A stretch of 47,656 nt of DNA from JAHDBG01 sp963922315 (lineage in GTDB: Bacteria > Pseudomonadota > Gammaproteobacteria > Chromatiales > Chromatiaceae). The stretch covers positions 1 through 47,656 of the forward strand of contig CAWUID010000013.1 of NCBI GenBank assembly GCA_963922315.1, given 5' to 3'. A model generated the notes under the pieces. The model searched no databases, was not told the DNA's origin, and saw only the letters and a list, made by a program, of their open reading frames with translations. Numbering within the stretch: position 1 is the stretch's first letter; each line of letters opens with the position of its first letter. A program made the position numbers and the translations under genes. Positions 41,743 through 47,656 of this stretch are shown in pieces.

Positions 41743-41754
41743 GGAACTTTGTAC

Positions 41755-44127
41755 GTGAACGATTACATTCTGCAACTCCATCAGGTACACATGGGCGATG
41801 TTGACCGGGTCGGTGGCAAAAATGCCTCGCTGGGCGAACTGTTACGCAACCTGACCGCAAACGGACAAGTGCGGGTACCTGGTGGATTTGCCACAACAGC
41901 GGCGGCGTATCGTGAATTCTTAGCGCATGAAGGTCTGGCAGACCGGATCAATGCTGCACTGGCAGCGCTGGATGTCGAAGATGTGAAACGCCTGGCGGTG
42001 GTCGGTGCCGACATCCGGCAATGGGTGATGCAGACGCCATTTCCGCCTGCTTTCGAACAAGCGATAGATACCGCTTATCAGACGCTGGAAGCTGAATATG
42101 GCACGGAAGTCAGTTGGGCAGTACGATCCTCAGCAACGGCAGAAGATCTGCCGGATGCCTCCTTCGCCGGACAACAGGAAACTGTGCTGAATGTACGTGG
42201 CCTGGATCAGATAAAACTGCGCATACGTGAAGTCTTTGCTTCGTTATTTAATGATCGGGCGATTGCGTATCGGGTACACCAGGGCTTTGATCATGCCCAG
42301 GTTGCCTTATCCGCAGGTGTGCAGAAGATGATTCGTTCCGACATCGGTGCCAGCGGTGTGATGTTCACCCTGGACACTGAAAGTGGATTCCGCGATGTGG
42401 TGTTTATCACCAGCAGCTATGGCTTAGGTGAGATGGTCGTACAGGGTGCGGTCAACCCGGACGAATTTTACGTGCACAAAAACACCTTAGCTGCCGGAAG
42501 ACCCGCCGTGCTACGCCGCACTGTCGGTGGCAAGGCTATCAAAATGATTTATGCCGAGCCAGGCAGTGAACAGCCGGTGCAGACCGTCGAGGTAGAAACA
42601 GCAGAACGACAACGCTTCAGCCTTAACGATACCCAGATTGAAGAACTGGCCCGCCAGGCGGTCGCGATAGAACAACATTACCAGCGGCCGATGGACATCG
42701 AATGGGCGCTGGATGGCATCGACGGACAACTATACATCGTGCAGGCACGCCCGGAAACAGTACAAAGCCGCGCCAGCAACGTGCTGGAGCGCTACACGCT
42801 GGACGCACAGGGCGACTTGTTGGCAGAAGGCCGTTCGATCGGCGCGAAGATCGGTGCCGGAACCGCCAAAGTGATCGCCAGCCTGGACGACATGGATCAG
42901 GTGCAGCCGGGCGATGTACTGGTTACGGATATGACTGATCCTGATTGGGAACCGATCATGAAACGGGCCGCTGCGATCGTGACCAATCGTGGTGGACGCA
43001 CCTGTCATGCAGCAATCATCGCGCGCGAGCTGGGTGTGCCAGCCGTCGTCGGTTGCGTGGATGCGACCGACAGGATACCGAATGGTGCACCGGTCACCGT
43101 CTCTTGTGCTGAAGGAGATACCGGCTATGTGTATGCTGGTAAACAACCGTTCAGCATCAAACGGGTTGAACTGGATCACATGCCGGACGTACCGCTGAAA
43201 ATTATGATGAATGTCGGTAATCCGGAGCGAGCGTTCAACTTTGCCCATATACCGCACCACGGCATCGGCCTGGCGCGCCTTGAGTTCATCATCAACAACA
43301 TGGTCGGGATACACCCGAAGGCATTGCTGGAACTGGAACACCAACCAGCAGAACTGCAGGCACAGATCCGGGCACGGATCGCGGCCTATCCGGATCCGCG
43401 AGAATATTTCATCCAGCGAGTGGTGGAAGGTATTGCGACCTTAGCTGCATCCTTCGCACCAGAGCCGGTGATATTGCGCATGTCCGACTTCAAATCGAAC
43501 GAATATGCGAATCTGATCGGTGGACAGGCGTATGAGCCACACGAAGAAAACCCAATGCTCGGCTTCCGCGGGGCTTCGCGCTACATCGCCGACAGCTTCC
43601 GCGACTGTTTCGAGATGGAGTGCGCAGCAGTGCGCCGGGTACGTCAGGACATGGGACTGGATAACCTGCAAGTGATGATCCCGTTTGTCCGTACTCTGGA
43701 AGAAGCCGAACAAGTCATCGAGCTGCTGGCTCAGAACGGATTGAAGCGCGGCGAAGACGGGCTGAAAATCATCATGATGTGTGAACTGCCGTCAAATGCG
43801 GTATTGGCCGAACAATTCCTGGAATACTTCGATGGCTTCTCCATCGGCTCAAACGACATGACCCAACTGACACTGGGTCTGGATCGTGATTCGGGCCTGG
43901 TTGCAAACAGCTTTGACGAACGCAATCCGGCAGTGAAAAAAATGTTGGCGATGGCGATCCAGGCAGCGCACAAGGCAGACAAATATGTCGGCATCTGCGG
44001 CCAGGGGCCATCAGATCATCCTGAACTGGCCCGCTGGTTGCTGGAACAAGGCATCAGCAGTGTTTCATTAAATCCGGATACCGTGGTCGATACCTGGTTA
44101 TTCCTCGCAGACGAACAGGTTGCATGA
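41755..44127 (+). CDS. ppsA: Phosphoenolpyruvate synthase
   Basis: PpsA converts pyruvate and ATP to PEP, AMP and phosphate for gluconeogenesis. The 790-residue protein has the ATP-grasp part with VGGKNASLGELLRNL, AVRSSATAEDLPDASFAGQQET and PMDIEWALDG. The phosphohistidine domain GGRTCHAAIIARELGVPAVVG follows, then the PEP-binding TIM barrel with VILRMSDFKSNEYANLIGG and GICGQGPSDHPELARWLLEQG. GTG 41755 has AAGGA nine bases upstream; TTG 41749 is too near that site. It overlaps rdgB by 4 bp. Placement directly behind tolQ is not the usual order. Confidence 0.96.
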   Translation: MNDYILQLHQVHMGDVDRVGGKNASLGELLRNLTANGQVRVPGGFATTAAAYREFLAHEGLADRINAALAALDVEDVKRLAVVGADIRQWVMQTPFPPAFEQAIDTAYQTLEAEYGTEVSWAVRSSATAEDLPDASFAGQQETVLNVRGLDQIKLRIREVFASLFNDRAIAYRVHQGFDHAQVALSAGVQKMIRSDIGASGVMFTLDTESGFRDVVFITSSYGLGEMVVQGAVNPDEFYVHKNTLAAGRPAVLRRTVGGKAIKMIYAEPGSEQPVQTVEVETAERQRFSLNDTQIEELARQAVAIEQHYQRPMDIEWALDGIDGQLYIVQARPETVQSRASNVLERYTLDAQGDLLAEGRSIGAKIGAGTAKVIASLDDMDQVQPGDVLVTDMTDPDWEPIMKRAAAIVTNRGGRTCHAAIIARELGVPAVVGCVDATDRIPNGAPVTVSCAEGDTGYVYAGKQPFSIKRVELDHMPDVPLKIMMNVGNPERAFNFAHIPHHGIGLARLEFIINNMVGIHPKALLELEHQPAELQAQIRARIAAYPDPREYFIQRVVEGIATLAASFAPEPVILRMSDFKSNEYANLIGGQAYEPHEENPMLGFRGASRYIADSFRDCFEMECAAVRRVRQDMGLDNLQVMIPFVRTLEEAEQVIELLAQNGLKRGEDGLKIIMMCELPSNAVLAEQFLEYFDGFSIGSNDMTQLTLGLDRDSGLVANSFDERNPAVKKMLAMAIQAAHKADKYVGICGQGPSDHPELARWLLEQGISSVSLNPDTVVDTWLFLADEQVA

Positions 44128-44711
44128 GTCAGCCCTGGGTACTTGCCAGTAGTAATCCTGGCAAACTGGCTGAACTGACCGCATTATTGGGCGACCAGCC
44201 GGTGCGGCCCCAGACAGACTATCAGATCGAGTCAGTTGCAGAGACCGGTCAGACCTTCGTCGAAAATGCGCTGCTCAAGGCACGACATGCTGCACAACAA
44301 ACCGGATTGCCAGCCTTGGCAGACGACTCTGGTCTGGCAGTCGATGCATTAAACGGAGCACCTGGCCTCTATTCAGCGCGTTATGCAGGCCCTGAACAGG
44401 ATAATGCCGCGAACAACCGCAAACTATTGCACACCATGCGCGATGTGCCGGACGCAGAGCGTACCGCACAATACCATTGTGTAATTGTACTCTTGCGCTA
44501 TACAGAAGACCCAACCCCAATTATCTGTCAGGGAAATTGGTCGGGCCACATCCTGTGCGAACCACGCGGCAGCGGCGGTTTTGGCTATGATCCCTTGTTC
44601 TGGGTAGCCTCTGAGCGTGCAAGTGCTGCTGAACTGACGTCTGAACGCAAACATCAATTGAGCCATCGCGCACAAGCATTACGCCAACTTCTGGCTGCGA
44701 TCTCAGCTTGA
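44124..44711 (+). CDS. rdgB: XTP/dITP diphosphatase (HAM1/RdgB)
   Basis: RdgB hydrolyses inosine and xanthosine triphosphates to keep them out of DNA and RNA. The 195-residue protein has LASSNPGKLAEL at 7-18, ETGQTFVENALLKARHAA, ALADDSGLAVDALNGAPGLYSARYAG, and GGFGYDPLFWV, the standard motif series. The start overlaps ppsA in an ATGA. The tRNA-Ser promoter begins in its last codons. Full length and no oddity. Confidence 0.96.
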   Translation: MSQPWVLASSNPGKLAELTALLGDQPVRPQTDYQIESVAETGQTFVENALLKARHAAQQTGLPALADDSGLAVDALNGAPGLYSARYAGPEQDNAANNRKLLHTMRDVPDAERTAQYHCVIVLLRYTEDPTPIICQGNWSGHILCEPRGSGGFGYDPLFWVASERASAAELTSERKHQLSHRAQALRQLLAAISA

Positions 44712-44740
44712 GTTATCCTGTATTTCGTGTATATTGCGCG
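44708..44740 (+). promoter_or_regulatory. Promoter of tRNA-Ser
   Basis: TTGAGT at 44708-44713 and TATATT at 44730-44735 are 16 bp apart, followed by GCGCG, a GC-rich discriminator typical of stable RNA promoters under stringent control. The -10 box ends 20 bp before the first tRNA base. The boxes are inferred by pattern; the -35 overlaps the rdgB stop region. Confidence 0.55.
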
Positions 44741-44755
44741 ACTCATTCTATATCT

Positions 44756-44846
<91 letters not shown>

Positions 44847-44856
44847 TATTATGTAA

Positions 44857-44891
44857 AAACCGCTATAAATTATATTTATAGCGGTTTTTTT
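44857..44891 (+). terminator. Intrinsic terminator of tRNA-Ser
   Basis: AAACCGCTATAAA (44857-44869) pairs with TTTATAGCGGTTT (from 44875) across a 5-nt loop, and the run continues as T's to 44891. The stem with a trailing T-tract is a textbook rho-independent terminator. Flanking A's on the left make it potentially bidirectional. Confidence 0.9.
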
Positions 44892-44915
44892 CGTTGTCTT
44901 CCCGAAAATATACCC

Positions 44916-45739
44916 ATGCTGAATTATCCTGCCGAAATTTCACCAGAGCCACAGAGCTTGCTGAATTTATCCCAACATCGGCAAACACAAATTAACCAGG
45001 AAAAAATAAAAAAACCACTGCTTTGGGAGACCATTCGTTTTAAGCTGAAGACTGACTGGACGTGTAACTCAAATGCTATAGAAGGCAGTTCTATGACATT
45101 CGGGGACACATTGTTTTTTTTACAGGAAGGCCTGACCGTTCAAGGAAAACCACTGAAAGACCACCTGGACGCTCAGAATCATGCTGAAGCAATAGAAATT
45201 TTATTCGAAGTAGTCAGCCAAAATCGACCGATCAGCGAAGGGCTGATGAAAGAGATCAATGCCTTATTATTAAATGGCGTAAGATCAACGCCAGCGACAA
45301 CACCGGACGGAAAATCAGTAAACAAACCAGCGACTCCAGGGCAATACAAAACATATCCTAACCACGTGATCCAGCCTGATAAACGTTTGCATCGCTATGT
45401 TGACCCTTTGCAGGTCAGTGCTGAAATGGCAGGTTTAATGCAATGGATAGAAAAAACATAGATGACCTTCCAGCACCTTTTGTTGCGTCCGTCGCTCATT
45501 ACAATATGGTACGCATTCACCCGTTTGATGATGGAAACGGTCGAGGTGCGAGAATATTGATGAATCTGATACTGATGCACAAACGATTTGTGCCGGCGGT
45601 TATCAGAAATGAGGAGAGGCAGAATTATTATGCCGCATTGCGATTAGCCGATAATGGCAATTTAATGCCTTTTATTCAGCTAATGACACAATGTTTAATA
45701 GAAACTCAGGAAAGTATTTTAAAAGACTTTCAGGCTTAA
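44916..45739 (+). pseudogene. Fic-domain protein, class II, split by a frameshift in an A6 run
   Basis: Two overlapping frames together form one Fic protein. The first (44916-45461) has the inhibitory S52-N-A-I-E56-G motif and a Fic N-terminal region with FLQEGLTVQGKPLKDHLDAQNHAEA. It ends early at TAG 45459 after WIEKT. The second frame (to 45739) carries on with NIDDLPAPFVASVAHY and the active motif HPFDDGNGRGAR, then RNEERQNYYAAL. Adding one A to the six A's at 45451-45456 joins them as WIEK-NIDD into a 274-residue protein. So a one-base loss, a read error, or rare -1 slippage at the A-run explains it. The gene lies 25 bp after the tRNA terminator, in an AT-rich region. Confidence 0.85.
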
Positions 45740-45754
45740 AGTGAAATCAGATTT

Positions 45755-45885
45755 TTATTCTTGAAATACCCTGCCGCTTGCGGCAGGGACAAAACCATGG
45801 GGGTCTCCAAAGGGGGAGAGGCGTAGCTCTCGCCCCTTTGGTCGCAGGCGAGGTTTCATACCTCGCCTGCGATTCGAATTTGATT
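45755..45885 (+). repeat. Triple-hairpin dispersed repeat, copy C
   Basis: The order is the same as copy A, but stem sequences differ with pairing kept. Hairpin 1 is CCCTGCCGC-TT-GCGGCAGGG, and hairpin 3 is GCAGGCGAGGT-TTCAT-ACCTCGCCTGC. Hairpin 2, CCAAAGGGG...CCCCTTTGG, is unchanged. It fills the gap between the Fic remnant and the Rpn-type gene. The interval 45740-45943 has no other gene. Confidence 0.9.
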
Positions 45886-45943
45886 TTCACCAAGGAATAA
45901 AAAAGATTCCACTATCCGGCCTCATCGTATGGAGAAACATAAA

Positions 45944-46864
45944 ATGTCACGAAAACTGATCAGTTTCGACTGGGCAATGAAAAAGTTATTAAGAAGCAAA
46001 GCGAACTTTGAAATTCTGGAAGGTTTTCTGAGCGAACTTCTTAAAGATAACATTCAGATTCTTGATATTCTTGAAAGCGAAAGTAACAAAGCAAGCGCTC
46101 GAGATAAATATAATCAAGTTGACTTTAAAGTCAGAAATCAAAATAATGAAATTATTATTATTGAAGTACAATATGAACACGAATTTGATTATTTGCAGAG
46201 AATCCTGTTTGGAACGTCAAAAGTTATTGTTGAACATCTTGATGAGGGAGAGCCTTATTCGAAAATCTCTAAAGTGATTTCAGTTAACATACTATACTTT
46301 GATTTAGGGCAGGGTGCAGATTATGTTTATTATGGCACAACTACTTTTCGAGGTCTGCACCTTCAGGATACATTAAAGTTATCAAAAAATCAGCGTGAAT
46401 TTTATAAAAAAGATGGAGTTTGTGAAATATTTCCGGAATATTACCTGATAAAAGTAAATAGCTTCGATGATATTGCTAAAGATACATTGGACGAGTGGAT
46501 ATTTTTTCTGAAAAACGAAGAGATAAAAGATAACTTCAAGGCAAAAGGTTTAAAAAAGGCTCGACAGGAACTTGATGTTTTAAAATTACCTGAGAAAGAT
46601 CGTCTTGCCTACGAAAAATATAAAAATGACCAACATTACCAAGCCAGCATGACGGAATCTTCATATGGCTTTGGTAAGTGGGAAGGCAGGAAAGAAGGCA
46701 TACAGGAAGGCAGAAAAGAAGGTATACAAGAAGGCATGAAAAAACAAAAACTTGAAATAGCGACTAATTTATTAGCTGCTAGCACGCTTGATGCAAAAAC
46801 GATTGCTACAATGACAAGTTTAACTTTGCAAGAGTTAGAAGAATTGAAAGAAAAAGTAGCGTGA
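45944..46864 (+). CDS. Rpn/PD-(D/E)XK nuclease-family protein (recombination-promoting type)
   Basis: The 306-residue protein matches the Rpn family (PDDEXK transposase-like): SFDWAMKKLLRSKANFEILEG at 7-27, then YNQVDFKVRNQNNEIIIIEVQ with D60 and E74-x-Q76, the nuclease core in which Gln replaces Lys. Its C-terminal region has the tandem acidic-basic unit WEGRKEGIQEG, RKEGIQEG common in this family, then an amphipathic helix. Known Rpn proteins nick or cut DNA and raise RecA-independent recombination. ATG 45944 is chosen with GGAG nine bases upstream; ATG 45929 adds MEKHK. The gene is very AT-rich and is flanked by inverted copies C and D of the triple-hairpin repeat. Confidence 0.85.
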   Translation: MSRKLISFDWAMKKLLRSKANFEILEGFLSELLKDNIQILDILESESNKASARDKYNQVDFKVRNQNNEIIIIEVQYEHEFDYLQRILFGTSKVIVEHLDEGEPYSKISKVISVNILYFDLGQGADYVYYGTTTFRGLHLQDTLKLSKNQREFYKKDGVCEIFPEYYLIKVNSFDDIAKDTLDEWIFFLKNEEIKDNFKAKGLKKARQELDVLKLPEKDRLAYEKYKNDQHYQASMTESSYGFGKWEGRKEGIQEGRKEGIQEGMKKQKLEIATNLLAASTLDAKTIATMTSLTLQELEELKEKVA

Positions 46865-46917
46865 AAATTTATGTAAAAGCAAAGTTAGCAGGTTACACTG
46901 CTTGCCAGGCGTGAGTA

Positions 46918-47048
46918 ATCAAATTTTAAATCATGAGCGAGGTGTAAAACCTCACCCATGACCGAAAAGATGAGAGCTATGCCTCTCCCCCTTTAGAATC
47001 CTTCATGGTTTTTCCCCCGCAGCAAGCTGCGGAAGATTCTCAGATTAA
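46918..47048 (-). repeat. Triple-hairpin dispersed repeat, copy D (inverted)
   Basis: Read on the minus strand it begins TTTAATCTGAGAAT, then a CCGCAGC-TT-GCTGCGG hairpin, TCTAAAGGGGGAGAGGCATAG (second stem, decayed), GTGAGGTTTTACACCTC (third stem), and ends ATGATTTAAAATTTGATT. Ends agree with copy B. Orientation is opposite to copy C on the other side of the Rpn gene. The rest of 46865-47073 has no gene. Confidence 0.85.
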
Positions 47049-47073
47049 AAGGTCAGGTTGTCGTGGTTTGGTT

Positions 47074-47406
47074 TTATTGCATCATATTTGGTTGGTAACC
47101 AGATTCTGGCCAGATTGCATTGATTTCATCAGCTTGTTGTTGTGTACTGAAACGTTTCCAGACAATACCATTAATATCGGTATCTTCAGAAGACTCAGTT
47201 GCAGATGAGTCTTCCCAGCCCAGATGTCTTAATGTTCCACATTTGCAGGAATAATCCTGGCGGACAGAAACATTCAGACAATCCGTGTGCCAGAGAGCAT
47301 ATTTTCCAGGGATATAACAACAAGGTTTTGCACCCAGTCGGATATTGTAATCATCAATAGTTAATTCGATTTTATTAGTGGAAATAGCAATATGGAATTT
47401 TTTCAT
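47074..47406 (-). CDS. Small VOC-superfamily-like protein
   Basis: The 110-residue protein opens KKFHIAISTNKIELTIDDYNIRLGAKPCCYIPGKYALWHTDCLN, a beta-alpha-beta pattern of the vicinal-oxygen-chelate fold (as in glyoxalase and bleomycin-resistance proteins), ending with TLRHLGWED and NGIVWKRFST. The fold fits; a metal site cannot be set with confidence, and its function is unknown. AT-rich, it converges on the Rpn gene across repeat copy D. It is complete, but the promoter side (47407 on) is non-coding. Confidence 0.6.
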   Translation of the reverse strand: MKKFHIAISTNKIELTIDDYNIRLGAKPCCYIPGKYALWHTDCLNVSVRQDYSCKCGTLRHLGWEDSSATESSEDTDINGIVWKRFSTQQQADEINAIWPESGYQPNMMQ

Positions 47407-47656
47407 GGCAGGATGATCCGGTATATGTTCTGAGGTGCGCGATTTAAACAGGTGTCGTATCAGGCATTACCTGGCACACAGCCATCTGTTTCAACACAAT
47501 TTCTGAAAGTCACACCATTTATTTTTATTTACAGACGGAAATTGTGTATTGGTCTCGTAATTGTTGGTTAATTAAATCTGTTACACAGACTCTTAAAATA
47601 AACGTAACTATTCAGCGGTTCTGGACATTGTGTCACGAGATGAGGTATTTTTTGTC
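47407..47656. other. AT-rich non-coding end of window
   Basis: No credible gene is seen in these last 250 bp. The stretch contains AT-rich blocks (TTATTTTTATTTACAG, GGTTAATTAAATCTG) that could serve as a promoter for the VOC-like gene on the minus strand or for a gene beyond the edge. No repeat of the families above was found here. Confidence 0.4.

Noticed and set aside
45450..45461. Programmed -1 frameshift site in the split Fic gene
   Set aside because: In the zero frame the heptamer reads A-AAA-ACA, so the A-site codon does not re-pair well after slippage and no downstream stimulator was seen; a base loss is simpler.

Overview
The window looks like a chromosomal segment of a gammaproteobacterium. 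It carries LptE, RsgA, RecO, HflK/HflC, the cell-division protein FtsB, a type IV prepilin peptidase and pilin, AmpE, YbgC/TolQ, PEP synthase, DusA and a tyrS / M23-peptidase divergent pair. Core genes are of moderate GC. They are interrupted by clearly AT-richer accessory blocks and by several families of short palindromic repeats. The genus cannot be fixed from the sequence. A eukaryotic-type phosphatidylinositol-transfer protein suggests past contact with eukaryotic cells.

Layout. 1-3343: end of a TPR protein, lepA, folD. 3417-5026: AT-rich mini-island with a HEPN protein plus a small partner, then a PIN/Phd toxin-antitoxin pair with a palindromic operator candidate. 5122-6983: dusA and lptE around a triple-hairpin repeat. 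7184-10230: a PITP-like gene in line with a methyltransferase, a 48-bp tandem repeat, a BtuF-like binding protein and ampE. 10274-14328: a 164-bp MITE-like element, then ispD, ftsB, gcvPB, coaE and pilD, closely packed on the minus strand. 14325-19246: a surface-glycan cluster (GT-like protein, PglK/MsbA-type exporter, two tandemly duplicated GT2 enzymes). 19275-29000: tyrS, M23 peptidase, HAD phosphatase, btuC, pilA, ccmC, aroB, mrp, hflK, hflC.

29047-35687 is a complete type I restriction-modification operon (hsdM, fic, hsdS, a 61-residue ORF, hsdR). Its Fic protein is of the self-inhibited class III (NmFic-like) type. 35739-44711 returns to core genes: a Mth938-domain protein, alaC-type aminotransferase, rsgA, M48 protease, a small membrane protein, recO, ybgC, tolQ, ppsA and rdgB. 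Notably, tolQ is followed directly by ppsA and not by tolR/tolA. After tRNA-Ser(UGA) and its terminator comes a second accessory block (44916-47406). It holds a frameshifted class II Fic gene, an Rpn/PD-(D/E)XK nuclease flanked by inverted copies of the triple-hairpin repeat, and a VOC-like protein.

The strongest unusual signals are four. First, the near-full-length PITP-like protein, in which three of four inositol-contact residues are changed. Second, the triple-hairpin repeat family, whose stems show compensatory substitutions and whose copies bracket a recombination-promoting nuclease. Third, repeat insertions that supply start or stop regions of neighbouring genes. Fourth, the HEPN two-gene module. 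No CRISPR array, rRNA or complete IS element was seen. All family assignments come from reading motifs and from memory of the families, not from database searches.
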